From positions 93,080-157,079 of the forward strand of contig DULK01000078.1 of assembly GCA_012840385.1 (NCBI GenBank): DNA of 64,000 nucleotides, in the 5' to 3' direction. This DNA is from Syntrophomonadaceae bacterium. GTDB lineage: Bacteria; Bacillota; DSM-12270; Thermacetogeniales; Thermacetogeniaceae. A model generated the notes under the pieces. It searched no databases. It had not been told where the DNA came from and saw nothing but the letters and a program-made list of their open reading frames with translations. A program made the position numbers and the translations under genes. Positions 16,246 to 25,886 of this stretch are shown here, one piece after another. Numbering within the stretch: the first letter of the stretch is position 1; each line of letters opens with the position of its first letter.

Positions 16246-17016
16246 TTAAATGTACTTCCTCATATGGTTCAGGGCAGCTTTTTCCAAACGGGATACCTGT
16301 GCTTGAGAGATGCCTATTTCTTCGGCTACTTCCATCTGGGTTTTGCCTTCGAAGAAGCGCAGGGTGAGGATTAGCTTTTCCCGATCGCTCAACTTCCGGA
16401 GGGCTTCCCGGATTGAAATCCTTTCCAGCCAGTTAACGTCATGGTTCTTTTCATCCCCGATCTGGTCCATAACGAAGATCGGGTCGCCTCCATCATGGTA
16501 GATGGGTTCAAACAATGAAACCGGCTCCTGAATGGCATCCATGGCAAAGACAATTTCTTCCCTGGACATGTTCAGCTCTTCGGCGATCTCGCTGACCGAC
16601 GGCTCCCGGGAATGCCTGTTTACGAGGGACTCCCTCACCTGGATCGCCTTGTAGGCAGTATCCCGCAGGGAACGGCTTACCCGGATTGGGTTATTGTCCC
16701 TCAGATATCGCCTGATCTCCCCGATAATCATCGGCACCGCATATGTGGAAAACTTAACGTTTTGACTGAGGTCAAAATTATCAATTGCCTTGATCAAGCC
16801 AATACAACCAACCTGAAAGAGATCATCGACGTATTCTCCTCTGTTTGTAAAACGCTGGATAACACTGAGCACCAGGCGGAGGTTGCCTTTAATCAACTTC
16901 TCCCTCGCCGACCGTTCACCGTTTTTCATCGCCAGGAACAGTTCCCGCATCTGAGCACTTGATAATACTGGGAGCTTAGCCGTATTTACGCCGCAAATCT
17001 CAACTTTGTTAACCAC
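16246..17016 (-). CDS. sigG: Late forespore sigma factor G
   Basis: A 256-residue sigma-70 family factor that drives late forespore transcription. The N terminus MVNKVEICGVNTAKLPVL is diagnostic. Region 2 reads NLRLVLSVIQRFTNRGEYVDDLFQ (shown in two parts: NLRLVLSVIQRF, GEYVDDLFQVG) and region 4.2 ends GISQAQVSRLEKAALNHM. I take the GTG at 17014-17016 as start; the ATG at 17058 lies inside the -10 element of a SigF/SigG-type promoter and so would not be transcribed from it. It has its own promoter after the sigE terminator and is followed by spoIIR. Confidence 0.95.
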   Translation of the reverse strand: MVNKVEICGVNTAKLPVLSSAQMRELFLAMKNGERSAREKLIKGNLRLVLSVIQRFTNRGEYVDDLFQVGCIGLIKAIDNFDLSQNVKFSTYAVPMIIGEIRRYLRDNNPIRVSRSLRDTAYKAIQVRESLVNRHSREPSVSEIAEELNMSREEIVFAMDAIQEPVSLFEPIYHDGGDPIFVMDQIGDEKNHDVNWLERISIREALRKLSDREKLILTLRFFEGKTQMEVAEEIGISQAQVSRLEKAALNHMRKYI

Positions 17017-17055
17017 TCCGCCACAATCCTCCCCAGTGATCCTTTGGTCGTTTTT

Positions 17056-17085
17056 CATTATTACCGCGGAGGTCTCAAATTATTC
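17056..17085 (-). promoter_or_regulatory. SigF/SigG-type promoter of sigG
   Basis: On the minus strand GAATA (17081-17085) fits the forespore -35 consensus GHATR, and GGTAATAATG (17056-17065) fits the -10 consensus GGHRARNHTD at 9 of 10 positions, with the expected 15-bp spacer. The transcript would start downstream of the ATG at 17058. Confidence 0.65.
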
Positions 17086-17099
17086 CGGGCGAAACCGGC

Positions 17100-17132
17100 A
17101 AATAAAAAAGGGATAACCGGTGTTATCCCCTA
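17100..17132 (-). terminator. Intrinsic terminator after sigE
   Basis: A perfect 8-bp stem (GGGATAAC with GTTATCCC, ACCG loop) is followed by TTTTTTATTT on the minus strand, about 30 nt past the sigE stop. It separates spoIIGA-sigE from sigG. Confidence 0.9.
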
Positions 17133-17158
17133 TTTCCTGAAATTAGCGCTCTGAAAAA

Positions 17159-17887
17159 CTATTCAATGCGGCAGATCTCTTTTCTCAACCGTTTGATTAT
17201 CCTCTTTTCCAGGCGAGAAATATATGATTGGGAGATTCCCAGAAGATCGGCAACTTCCTTCTGGGTCTGCTCCTTTCCGTTGCGAAGGCCAAACCTGAGT
17301 TCCATAATCTTGCGCTCCCGGCTTGAAAGCTTATCGATTGCCGTATGCAACAGTTTCCGGTCTACTTCTTCTTCCAATTCCCGGTAAATGATATCATTTT
17401 CCGTTCCGAGCACATCCGAGAGGAGGAGTTCGTTGCCATCCCAATCAATATTCAGCGGTTCGTCAAAGGAAACCTCAGCCCTGGTCTTATTGCTGCGGCG
17501 CAGGTGCATCAATATCTCATTTTCGATGCACCTGGAGGCGTAAGTGGCCAGCTTGATCTTGCGCTGTGGTTTAAAGGTATTGACAGCCTTGATCAGCCCG
17601 ATAGTCCCGATCGAGACAAGGTCCTCGATTCCCACTCCTGTGTTTTCAAACTTACGGGCAATATAAACCACCAACCTCAAATTACGCTCGATCAGCACGT
17701 TTCTGACCGAAGGATCCCCTGTTTCCAGCCGGTTAAGCAGCGTTGTCTCTTCATCACTGGTAAGGGGTGGAGGCAGCGCTTCGTGATTTCCGATATAGTA
17801 GACATGAGGCCGGTACTTCAATCTCTGCAACAGCTTTATCAGCAGGAACTTAATAGACCAGCACAGTTGAAACCTCGGAATTCCCAT
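17159..17887 (-). CDS. sigE: Early mother-cell sigma factor E precursor (pro-sigma-E)
   Basis: A 242-residue sigma-70 family factor made as an inactive, membrane-bound precursor. The N-terminal 30 or so residues form the basic-hydrophobic pro-sequence, followed by [15 protein letters not shown], which matches the cleavage region of the Bacillus protein. Region 2 ([33 protein letters not shown]) and region 4.2 ([18 protein letters not shown]) are highly conserved. It follows spoIIGA by 22 nt, the protease that activates it. Confidence 0.97.
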   Translation of the reverse strand: MGIPRFQLCWSIKFLLIKLLQRLKYRPHVYYIGNHEALPPPLTSDEETTLLNRLETGDPSVRNVLIERNLRLVVYIARKFENTGVGIEDLVSIGTIGLIKAVNTFKPQRKIKLATYASRCIENEILMHLRRSNKTRAEVSFDEPLNIDWDGNELLLSDVLGTENDIIYRELEEEVDRKLLHTAIDKLSSRERKIMELRFGLRNGKEQTQKEVADLLGISQSYISRLEKRIIKRLRKEICRIE

Positions 17888-17909
17888 AAAACTCCCCCTT
17901 AGCTTTTAT

Positions 17910-18824
17910 TTAAGCACCCGCCGGGGTATGTAACAGATCCGGATGAATCAGGGCCCGGTAGGCTCCCCTGGGAGACAAACGCCTGTTATAAAGGCAGATC
18001 ACCACATTTGTATTTCGGATTTCTTGATCCCCGGCAAGAATCGTGATCTCCTCTGGTTTAAAACCGACCAACATGCCATGATGTTTGCCGATTGTCGTAA
18101 AGGGTATCAACCTGAACGGCAGCACCTCTCCATCTTCCCGGAAGGAGCTGGACAGCTTTGCAACTTCCAGTTCTCCCCCGGCGCCAAAGAGGTCCCTGGT
18201 ATTTGGCGGCAAATAAGGAGCAATCACTTCGTGTTCGACTATGACAACCGGTGCCCCCGTCAGCGGATCTACCAGTTGATTCCCGGTATCGACCAGGCCG
18301 GTAATCTTCAATTCACGTCCGCCGACCTTGATTATTACAGGGACTCTCAACAGATCGCGCAAGAAGGACTTTTTCAGAGAAGGAACTCCCCATTTACCAA
18401 GGAGAATAGCAATCCCGAGCCCCAACGCAAGCCACAAATACGGGATGGGAAGGTTACTGAAGGAGGGATTGATCGAAAAATTGCTCATCAAGTAGATAAA
18501 GCCAAGCACGGTCCCCCCCATGGTAAACGCTATTAGATAAAAATACAGGAGAACCCGGCCAAACTTCTTTATATGAAAGGGAATGAAGGCTACAACCAGC
18601 ATGAGAAGGGATACCAGAAATTTTACCCAGAAGGCAGTTAAAAAGCCAAGACCCGGAAGGAGCACGAATATGCTGTAACAGGACCCGAGACATGCCGCAG
18701 TAGCCAGGCGCCAGGGAACACAACGGATTTGAGAGAGCCTGGCCGTTGCCCAGAGCGCTATATAATCCATAACAAAATTAACAATAAAGAGAATATCGAC
18801 GTATATGTACGGCCTGCCGGGCAT
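17910..18824 (-). CDS. spoIIGA: Sporulation sigma-E factor-processing peptidase SpoIIGA
   Basis: A 304-residue membrane aspartic protease that removes the pro-sequence of sigma-E after the SpoIIR signal. The N-terminal half has about five membrane helices (from YVDILFIVNFVMDYIALWAT). The cytosolic C-terminal half carries the catalytic motif LVDTGNQLVDPLTGAPVV. The start at 18824 has an AGGTGG box 6 nt upstream; a longer reading frame (to 18893) adds a polar segment with no ribosome site. Expressed from a Spo0A-type promoter upstream. Confidence 0.94.
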   Translation of the reverse strand: MPGRPYIYVDILFIVNFVMDYIALWATARLSQIRCVPWRLATAACLGSCYSIFVLLPGLGFLTAFWVKFLVSLLMLVVAFIPFHIKKFGRVLLYFYLIAFTMGGTVLGFIYLMSNFSINPSFSNLPIPYLWLALGLGIAILLGKWGVPSLKKSFLRDLLRVPVIIKVGGRELKITGLVDTGNQLVDPLTGAPVVIVEHEVIAPYLPPNTRDLFGAGGELEVAKLSSSFREDGEVLPFRLIPFTTIGKHHGMLVGFKPEEITILAGDQEIRNTNVVICLYNRRLSPRGAYRALIHPDLLHTPAGA

Positions 18825-18912
18825 AGTGTCCACCTCAAAAATAATCCGCCGGTTCCTGTTGCTTTCTCGTTTACCATTTATATGCGGACACATCCATGTC
18901 CATACCAGGGTA

Positions 18913-18945
18913 ATTATAAACGATGTGATCAGAAAAACCTGTCAA
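18913..18945 (-). promoter_or_regulatory. spoIIG promoter with a long spacer (Spo0A-type)
   Basis: On the minus strand consensus TTGACA (18940-18945) and TATAAT (18913-18918) are 21 bp apart, four more than optimal. The Bacillus spoIIG promoter is known for a similar long spacer (22 bp) and needs Spo0A. A sequence one base off the 0A-box core (TGTCAAA, plus strand from 18940) overlaps the -35. Confidence 0.65.
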
Positions 18946-18956
18946 ATGTTGCCACT

Positions 18957-18995
18957 TATAAAAAATAAAACGGCTGTTTTTTTCAGCCGTTTTCT
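18957..18995 (-). terminator. Intrinsic terminator after ftsZ
   Basis: A 10-bp stem (AAAACGGCTG with CAGCCGTTTT) with an A7 loop is followed by ATTTTTTAT on the minus strand, some 24 nt past the ftsZ stop. It marks the end of the dcw transcription unit. Confidence 0.92.
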
Positions 18996-19017
18996 GGGGT
19001 TGAGAGTTTAGTTCTCG

Positions 19018-20061
19018 TTACCGGCGGCGGAGGAAGGCTGGTATATCAAGATCCTCCGAAGTGAAGGAACGGAGATCCACCACAGTCGAGTCTTTTTCTA
19101 CGGCAGGCTTAGCATCAAACCCTGTGGCAATGACGGTTACCCTGACCTCATCCTCCAGTTCCTCATCAATGACTGCACCAAAGATGATGTTTGCCTCCGG
19201 GTCAGCGGCCTGAGAGATGATCTCGGCTGCCTCATTTACCTCAAACAGTCCCAAATCCGGCCCCCCGGTAATGTTCAGTAATACGCCTTTCGCTCCCTCG
19301 ATGGACGTTTCTAAGAGAGGGCTGGAGATCGCTATCCGGGCTGCTTCAGCCGCCCTGTTCTCTCCCCTGGCGCTGCCTATACCCATCAAGGCCGATCCCG
19401 TTTCTGTCATGATTGTTTTTACATCGGCGAAATCTAAATTGATCAGGCCCGGAACAGCGATAAGATCAGAAATACCCTGGACACCCTGCCTCAAAACATC
19501 GTCCGCAATGCGAAAGGCCTCGTTGATGGATGTGCTCTTATCGACGACCTGGAGCAGCCGATCATTGGGAATGGTAATCAGGGTGTCAACTTTGGCTTTA
19601 AGCTCCTGAATACCCTTTTCCGCCTGATTGGCACGTTTCCTCCCCTCAAAAGTGAAAGGACGTGTCACCACACCAACCGTAAGTGCCCCGATTTCCTTCG
19701 CAACCTGCGCAACAACAGGAGCGCCACCGGTTCCGGTGCCTCCTCCCATACCCGCAGTTACAAAAACCATGTCGGCACCGCGCAAGGCTTGAGTCAGCTC
19801 TTCCCGGCTTTCCTCTGCAGCCTTTTGGCCGATTTCGGGATCTGCCCCCGCCCCCAGACCTTTTGTCAGCTTGGCTCCGATCTGTATTTTATGCTCTGCC
19901 AGGGACAGATTCAAAGCCTGGGCATCGGTGTTGACGGCGATGAAGTGCACACCCTTTAAACCAGCCTGAATCATCCTGTTAACAGCGTTGTTGCCGCCTC
20001 CACCAACCCCGATGACTTTAATGTCGGCGAATTGATTGACATCGAGCTCCAATTCCAACAT
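19018..20061 (-). CDS. ftsZ: Cell division GTPase FtsZ
   Basis: A 347-residue tubulin-like GTPase that forms the Z ring. The GTP-binding sequence is [14 protein letters not shown] near the N terminus and the tubulin signature is [15 protein letters not shown]. The C-terminal peptide [11 protein letters not shown], which recruits FtsA and SepF, is intact. It lies 21 nt after ftsA and ends the dcw operon at a strong terminator. Its partners ftsA, ftsQ and sepF are all in this window. Confidence 0.98.
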   Translation of the reverse strand: MLELELDVNQFADIKVIGVGGGGNNAVNRMIQAGLKGVHFIAVNTDAQALNLSLAEHKIQIGAKLTKGLGAGADPEIGQKAAEESREELTQALRGADMVFVTAGMGGGTGTGGAPVVAQVAKEIGALTVGVVTRPFTFEGRKRANQAEKGIQELKAKVDTLITIPNDRLLQVVDKSTSINEAFRIADDVLRQGVQGISDLIAVPGLINLDFADVKTIMTETGSALMGIGSARGENRAAEAARIAISSPLLETSIEGAKGVLLNITGGPDLGLFEVNEAAEIISQAADPEANIIFGAVIDEELEDEVRVTVIATGFDAKPAVEKDSTVVDLRSFTSEDLDIPAFLRRR

Positions 20062-20082
20062 CTCCCCGATAATCCCTCACTT

Positions 20083-21315
20083 CTAAAAAAGATCTTTAAA
20101 CCATTTCTTTACTTTTTTAACTAATCCCTTCAAAGACAAACTATCTTCTCCCTCTTCCAGTGAGTTAATCCGTTTTGAGCCGTATAACAGTAATCCAACG
20201 CCTGTTGCAAAATCCGGGCTGTGAATCACGTCTGCCAGCCCTCCCACCGCCTCCGGATAACCGACCCGGACCGGTCTTTGCAGTTCTTCAGACGCCAGTT
20301 CCACGATTCCCTCGGTCAAAGCCGTTCCTCCGGTCAGCACAATGCCGCCCGGCAGCAATCCGTGATAGCCGGACCTGTCTAATCTATCCTTGACCAGGCC
20401 AAGTATCTCCTGGACCCGGGGTTGGATAATACTTGCGATAGTTTTCTTGGAAACACGGCAGGTATCCTTGCCTCCAACACTGGAAACCTCTACCAGATCG
20501 TTCTCCGATGTCAAGGCAGGCAGCGTGCATCCGAATTCCTTTTTGATTTTTTCCGCCTGGTTCAACGGTGTCCGCAACCCCACCGCCAGGTCGCTGGTAA
20601 TATAATCCCCTCCTACCGGCAATACACACGTGAACCAGAGGGAACCCTGCTCAAAGAGAGCAATGTCGGTCGTACCACCTCCAATATCAACAACAACAAC
20701 GCCCAACTCCTTCTCGGCAGGATAAAGCACGGCTTCCCCTGATGCGTAAGCGTTCAACACCAACTCCTGAACATGGAACCCGGCGCGCTCGCAGCATTTT
20801 AACAGGTTTTGGACAGCCGCATTGGTAATTGTGACGATGTGGGTTTCCACTTCCAGGCGTGATCCCATCATCCCTACCGGATACAGTATGTTATCATTTC
20901 CATCTATAATAAACTGGCGCGGAATCACATGAATGATCCGCCGGTCATGAGGCAGGGCAATGACCCGTGCCGCCTGGAGCACCCGGTCCACATCTTCCTG
21001 GGTGATTTCCTGATCGGGATTGGCCACTGCTACAACGCCGCGGTTATTAAGAGAGGAAATCGTAGTGCCGGTGATTCCCACATAACCGCCTTCGATTGGG
21101 CGCCCGCTCATCTGTTCTGCTTTATCAATTGCCTCTTCGATGGAACGGACCGTCTTTTCGATATCGATCACGCTACCCCTCCGTATCCCGGAAGAGGGGG
21201 CAACGCCATACCCGTAGATCTGAAGCTGTCCATCGGCACCTGCTTCTCCAACTATGACGGTAACCTTTGTAGTTCCTACATCGAGACCGACAATGGTGTT
21301 CGACCGGGCCACCAT
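20083..21315 (-). CDS. ftsA: Cell division protein FtsA
   Basis: A 410-residue actin-like ATPase that tethers FtsZ to the membrane. The actin-fold marks are VGLDVGTTKVTVIVGE, VVVDIGGGTTDIALFEQG and GIVLTGGTALTEGI. The C terminus (KGLVKKVKKWFKDLF) is the amphipathic membrane-binding helix. Length is normal. It precedes ftsZ by 21 nt. Confidence 0.97.
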   Translation of the reverse strand: MVARSNTIVGLDVGTTKVTVIVGEAGADGQLQIYGYGVAPSSGIRRGSVIDIEKTVRSIEEAIDKAEQMSGRPIEGGYVGITGTTISSLNNRGVVAVANPDQEITQEDVDRVLQAARVIALPHDRRIIHVIPRQFIIDGNDNILYPVGMMGSRLEVETHIVTITNAAVQNLLKCCERAGFHVQELVLNAYASGEAVLYPAEKELGVVVVDIGGGTTDIALFEQGSLWFTCVLPVGGDYITSDLAVGLRTPLNQAEKIKKEFGCTLPALTSENDLVEVSSVGGKDTCRVSKKTIASIIQPRVQEILGLVKDRLDRSGYHGLLPGGIVLTGGTALTEGIVELASEELQRPVRVGYPEAVGGLADVIHSPDFATGVGLLLYGSKRINSLEEGEDSLSLKGLVKKVKKWFKDLF

Positions 21316-21371
21316 GGCACCTCCGGTTAATTCCTTAACAAGAAAAATTCAACGCAAACTGCAAATTCCCT

Positions 21372-22178
21372 TTAAGTTTTATCAGTATTATACAATTTTT
21401 CTCCGTTCGTTCCACCTATTTGCTGATATTTAACAGCGGGTGCATTCACCGCCCTGATGTCCACATACTCCACAGGCATTGCACTGTTCAGGCTCTTCAT
21501 AAAAGACACCGCCACGTGCAGCTTTTGGCTAAGGTTATCAGAGGATCCCAGCAGGACCGGAATTCCTTCCCGGCTGTAGGCAATCAGTTGCTCTTTTCCT
21601 GCTATGTTAAACTCGGAAAAAAAGTTCTGCACATCCGGGTCAAGAGCAGCAAGAATTGATATCATATCCCTGCTGGAGCTTACCTTTTTACCCAGTTCAG
21701 TGGTGCTCGCTTTGATTCCCGTGATTATGGGAAGGTTATAAGACCTCATGGATGATATCTTGTCCAAGCAGTAACCCTTGCGATCGATGACCAGGAAGGC
21801 ATCATTCGCCAGAAAAAGGGCTCGGGGCTGGCGCTCCTTAATTTCAATCACGATGGTGCGAGGTAAGCGGCGCTTCACCTCTGCCCGTTCAATAAGAGGA
21901 TCTTTCAGAAGACGCCTTTTTACCCGGTCTGTATCTACCCGAAACAAATTTTGACCTTTACTCAAGCCGCTTTCCTCTGTCAACTCAGATAAGGAGATGC
22001 GCTGCAGTCCTTTGCCTTCAATCTCCTGCAGTGCGAAAAAGGGTGACTGGCTGAAAAGATAAAGGGCCATAATAGTAAGGGTGATAACAAAAACGGTCTT
22101 CAATACCCCTGCAAATCTTCTAATATCAAGTTTCTTACGGCTTCTTCCCCTTCTTCTCCGGTAAGTGTTTTGCTTCAA
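21372..22178 (-). CDS. ftsQ: Cell division protein FtsQ/DivIB
   Basis: A 268-residue bitopic membrane protein of the divisome. It has a very basic N terminus (RRRRGRSRKKLDIRR), one membrane helix (TVFVITLTIMALYLF), a POTRA domain beginning SPFFALQEIEGKGLQRISLS, and a FtsQ beta domain (IVIEIKERQPRALFL). It lies between murA and ftsA in conserved dcw order and forms a complex with the FtsL-like protein encoded near the start of the cluster. Confidence 0.9.
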   Translation of the reverse strand: MKQNTYRRRRGRSRKKLDIRRFAGVLKTVFVITLTIMALYLFSQSPFFALQEIEGKGLQRISLSELTEESGLSKGQNLFRVDTDRVKRRLLKDPLIERAEVKRRLPRTIVIEIKERQPRALFLANDAFLVIDRKGYCLDKISSMRSYNLPIITGIKASTTELGKKVSSSRDMISILAALDPDVQNFFSEFNIAGKEQLIAYSREGIPVLLGSSDNLSQKLHVAVSFMKSLNSAMPVEYVDIRAVNAPAVKYQQIGGTNGEKLYNTDKT

Positions 22179-22221
22179 AGCCTGTCAACCCCTGAGTCAA
22201 AAAATAAAAGAGAAGTGATGA

Positions 22222-23472
22222 TCACTCGCGACGAATTTGAGCACCCAGTCGTCTTAGCTTTGCATCAAGTTTTTCGTAGCCCCTGTTTATATGTTCGACA
22301 CCTTCGACAATAGTGGTGTTTTCTGCTGCCAGACCTCCCAAAACTAGGGCCGCTCCCGCACGCAGGTCGGTTGCTTCCACAAGGGCACCGGTGAGGTTTG
22401 GCACTCCGCTGATCACCGCGCTTCGCCCCTCCACCCTGATGTGCGCCCCCATGCGCCTCAGTTCACCCACGTGCTGGAACCGGTTCTCAAAAATATTTTC
22501 TGTGATGATACTGGTTCCCTGCGCCAGGCTGAGGAATACCATGAACTGGGGCTGCATATCCGTAGGAAAACCAGGGTAGGGAAGGGTGCGTATATCTAGG
22601 GCGTTCCAGGTATCTACACCCTTGACGATGATCCTGTCATCCTCCTCCCAAACCCGAATGCCGGCCTCTCGCAGCTTTGCGGTTACCGGTTCCACGTGTT
22701 CCGGGATGGTGTTAATAATCTCAATCTCTCCCCTGGTTATGGCTGCTGCCACCATAAAGGTCCCGGTTTCAATGCGATCGGGAATCACCCGGTAAGCAAT
22801 TTCCCTGCCGACCCTGGAAACCCCGTTTATTTGAATTATATCCAAGCCCGCCCCTCTGATCTCCGCGCCAAGCCTGTTCAAAAAGTTCTGCAGGTCAACA
22901 ATCTCCGGTTCACGCGCGGCGTTTCTGATGGTTGTTGTGCCCTCTGCCAGGACGGCAGCCATCATGATATTTTCTGTGGCACCGACGCTGGGAAAGTCAA
23001 GATGAATCTCCGTGCCAGTTAACTTCGCTGCCTCCATTTCAATGAAGCCGTGGTGTTCATGCACCTTTGCCCCAAGGTAGCCAAAACCCTTCAAGTGGAG
23101 ATCCATCGGCCGGGAACCAATGGTGCACCCACCCGGATAGGACGCTCTAACATTTCCTAAACGGCCCAGGAGCGCGCCCATCACCAGGTTTGATGCTCTC
23201 ATTCGCCGCATTAAAGAGGCTGGAACCTCTGTGGAAGTGATATTAGACGGATCTATTTCCATTACATCGTCAAGCCATTTGACCTTCGCCCCAAGAGATT
23301 GTAACACTTCCTGCATCGTGACCACATCGTCAAGGCGTGGAACCCCCTCAAGAACCAGAGGGGTGTCACTCAGGAGACAGGAGGCAAGAATCGGAAGAAT
23401 GGCATTTTTTGCTCCGCTGATTGTTACACTACCCTTTAACCTGGCTCCGCCGGTTATGATCAACCTTTCCAA
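22222..23472 (-). CDS. murA: UDP-N-acetylglucosamine 1-carboxyvinyltransferase
   Basis: A 416-residue cytosolic enzyme that transfers enolpyruvate to UDP-GlcNAc, the first committed step of peptidoglycan synthesis and the fosfomycin target. The N-terminal SGAKNAILPILASCLL and catalytic-loop cysteine in SYPGGCTIGSRPMDLH are intact, so the enzyme should be fosfomycin-sensitive by sequence. It stands between murB and ftsQ. Many Firmicutes have a second murA elsewhere. Confidence 0.97.
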   Translation of the reverse strand: MERLIITGGARLKGSVTISGAKNAILPILASCLLSDTPLVLEGVPRLDDVVTMQEVLQSLGAKVKWLDDVMEIDPSNITSTEVPASLMRRMRASNLVMGALLGRLGNVRASYPGGCTIGSRPMDLHLKGFGYLGAKVHEHHGFIEMEAAKLTGTEIHLDFPSVGATENIMMAAVLAEGTTTIRNAAREPEIVDLQNFLNRLGAEIRGAGLDIIQINGVSRVGREIAYRVIPDRIETGTFMVAAAITRGEIEIINTIPEHVEPVTAKLREAGIRVWEEDDRIIVKGVDTWNALDIRTLPYPGFPTDMQPQFMVFLSLAQGTSIITENIFENRFQHVGELRRMGAHIRVEGRSAVISGVPNLTGALVEATDLRAGAALVLGGLAAENTTIVEGVEHINRGYEKLDAKLRRLGAQIRRE

Positions 23473-23478
23473 TCAAAC

Positions 23479-24393
23479 TCACCCTTCCTCCCCCACCAGC
23501 CGGATCTCAGGCACTAATTCAATCCCGAATCGGGACCTGACCTGTTCTTTGATCATCTCGATCAGGGTAATTACCTGGCGCGCACTGGCATTTCCAAGAT
23601 TGACAATAAAGTTGGCATGTTTAGGAGAAACCTGTGCATCCCCAACCCTTGCCCCCTTCAGACCTGCCAGTTCGATGAGTTCAGCGGCATAATGGCCAGG
23701 CGGATTGCGGAACACACTTCCCGCAGTAGGCAAATTGAGGGGTTGGGTTCTTCTGCGATAGGCAAGATTCTTCTCCATCCGCTCGGCAATCGCGAAAGGA
23801 GTTTCTGTTATCAATTGCAGCACTGCTTTTAAAATGATCAGCTTTTGATCCAGCAAAGAAGAAGTGCGGTAACTGAATAAAAGATCCGACCCGGGCAAAA
23901 GCTTCCGATTCCCGTCGTATCCCACGACATCTACCTCAAGGACGAGATCCCCCAGGCATTGACCAAAGGCACCGGCATTCATCACCACGGCACCCCCCAG
24001 TGAGGCCGGTATTCCTGCTGCAAATTCCAGACCGCTTAAACCGGCTCGAAGGGCTATCCGGGATAGGGAAGGTAGCAGAATGCCGGCGCCCGCAAGGACC
24101 CGGTTCCCCTCCACCTGAACCGAATCAAGCCCCCCTTCAATTCTGAGAGCGAGGCCCCTGATCCCTCCATCCTGCACCAAGAGGTTGGAACCATTCCCGA
24201 TTACGGTTACAGGCAGGCCATACTCCTCAGCAAATTTCAGGGCAGTTAGCACATCCCCCTCGGTTCGGGGGTTGCAGAGAAGGTCCGCGGGTCCGCCGAT
24301 CCTCCAGGTGGTATAATCTCGCATCGGAGCAAGGGCAATTACCTTCCCCGTCACCTGTTGCCCGAGTTCCTGGGCCAGAACACTCCAGTTCAT
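23479..24393 (-). CDS. murB: UDP-N-acetylenolpyruvoylglucosamine reductase
   Basis: A 304-residue FAD enzyme that reduces the MurA product to UDP-MurNAc. FAD-binding residues are in VIGNGSNLLVQDGGIRG and AGIPASLGGAVVMNAG. The catalytic serine segment is PTAGSVFRNPPGHYA, a type II (short) MurB pattern with SYRTSS. The ATG overlaps the murC stop by 4 nt (ATGA), so the two are translationally coupled. Confidence 0.96.
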   Translation of the reverse strand: MNWSVLAQELGQQVTGKVIALAPMRDYTTWRIGGPADLLCNPRTEGDVLTALKFAEEYGLPVTVIGNGSNLLVQDGGIRGLALRIEGGLDSVQVEGNRVLAGAGILLPSLSRIALRAGLSGLEFAAGIPASLGGAVVMNAGAFGQCLGDLVLEVDVVGYDGNRKLLPGSDLLFSYRTSSLLDQKLIILKAVLQLITETPFAIAERMEKNLAYRRRTQPLNLPTAGSVFRNPPGHYAAELIELAGLKGARVGDAQVSPKHANFIVNLGNASARQVITLIEMIKEQVRSRFGIELVPEIRLVGEEG

Positions 24394-25772
24394 TGGTTCG
24401 CATGCGGGGCCAGCATCTGCGCCAGTTTTTGACCTACGGTGTATACATTCCCCGCCCCAATCGTCAGAATTAAATCACCCGACTTCATTTCACGCCCCAG
24501 AAAATCAACAACCTCGTCGAGCCTCTTGATGTATACGGCATTCTGCCCGTTTCGTCTAATGGATTGCACAATTAAATCAGAGGTAACCCCCTCAATGGGC
24601 GGTTCCCCGGCCGAATATATATCTGTCACAATGACCAGATCGCTTCCATCAAAGGCGGTCCCGAATTCCTCTTTCAGCAAAGAGGTGCGCGTATACCGGT
24701 GTGGCTGAAAAACGGCTATGGTACGCCTCGCTTTCAAGCCCATGCTGGCTTTCATCAATGCTTTAATTTCAGTGGGATGATGGGCATAGTCATCTATTAT
24801 TTTGATGCCATCGTTCTGGGCCAACAGCTGAAAGCGTCGGCGCGCACCGTGGAAAGCTTGCAGGGCACCGGCAATTGGGGGGAAAGCAAGGCCCAACCGT
24901 CTGCCCACCGCAACGGCAGCCAGGGCATTTTGCACATTATGCAGACCGGGTACGGAAAGGTACAGTCTTCCCAGGAGGGTGTTATTCTCCAGTATGTCGG
25001 CCTCTGTAGTAAACCCTTTCTGGACAACTCCTTTTGCTTTGAAGACAGGCTCCCCCTCAAGACCGTAAGTTATCGTTTCTACATCTCCGGCGTCCAGTTC
25101 TCTCACAAACCGATTATCCGTACAGAGTACGGCAAAACCGCCGGGTTTAATGCAGTGTAAAAATTTTTGAAAAGCCTTAATGATTTCCCCGGTATTTTTG
25201 TAATAATCAAGGTGGTCGTTATCTATATTAGTAATGACAGCGGCATAAGGGGCGAGTTTCAGAAAGGAGCCATCACTTTCGTCCGCTTCGGCCACAAGAT
25301 AATCACCCCTGCCCAGCCTGGCGTTCCCCCCTATATCGTTCACCTCTCCCCCGATAATGCAGGTGGGATCAAAACCGTTGGCGGCAAGAACAAGAGAAAT
25401 CATCGAGCTTGTGGTGGTTTTTCCATGGGCTCCAACGATGGCGATGCCTTTAAAATCGAGCATGAGCTGGGCGAGCAGGTCCCCGCGGCTGATCACCGGC
25501 AATCCCTTCCGGCGAGCGGCAAGAACCTCGACGTTCGAGGAAGGAATGGCGGAAGAAACGACCACATGATCCACACCCGGTTGAAGATTTTCCGCCGCGT
25601 GCCCGACATATACACGAGCGCCCTGCTCCCTTAACCTGCTCAGATTTGGTGATGCCACAAGATCTGAGCCGCTTACTTGAATCCCCATATCAAGCAATAT
25701 TCTGGCGAGCCCGCTCATGCCTGCCCCACCGATACCGATCAGGTGGTACCACTTTCCAAACACGTCTTCCAT
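24390..25772 (-). CDS. murC: UDP-N-acetylmuramate--L-alanine ligase
   Basis: A 460-residue ATP-dependent ligase adding L-Ala to UDP-MurNAc. The N-terminal Rossmann motif is GIGGAGMSGLARIL, the ATP loop is GAHGKTTTSSMISLV, and ITNIDNDHLDYY and DDYAHHPTEIKA mark the central and C-terminal domains. It is followed at once by murB and precedes a 114-bp gap after murG. Length is normal for the family. Confidence 0.97.
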   Translation of the reverse strand: MEDVFGKWYHLIGIGGAGMSGLARILLDMGIQVSGSDLVASPNLSRLREQGARVYVGHAAENLQPGVDHVVVSSAIPSSNVEVLAARRKGLPVISRGDLLAQLMLDFKGIAIVGAHGKTTTSSMISLVLAANGFDPTCIIGGEVNDIGGNARLGRGDYLVAEADESDGSFLKLAPYAAVITNIDNDHLDYYKNTGEIIKAFQKFLHCIKPGGFAVLCTDNRFVRELDAGDVETITYGLEGEPVFKAKGVVQKGFTTEADILENNTLLGRLYLSVPGLHNVQNALAAVAVGRRLGLAFPPIAGALQAFHGARRRFQLLAQNDGIKIIDDYAHHPTEIKALMKASMGLKARRTIAVFQPHRYTRTSLLKEEFGTAFDGSDLVIVTDIYSAGEPPIEGVTSDLIVQSIRRNGQNAVYIKRLDEVVDFLGREMKSGDLILTIGAGNVYTVGQKLAQMLAPHANQ

Positions 25773-25886
25773 CTCCTCCCTCGCTGCGGCTCCCCAAATC
25801 TTTTAATTAGTTACACAAACAGTCTATGTATATCCTGCTGGGGAGGTTACAGGATACCGGGCCTCGAAGTCAAGCATCTCTTTTTC

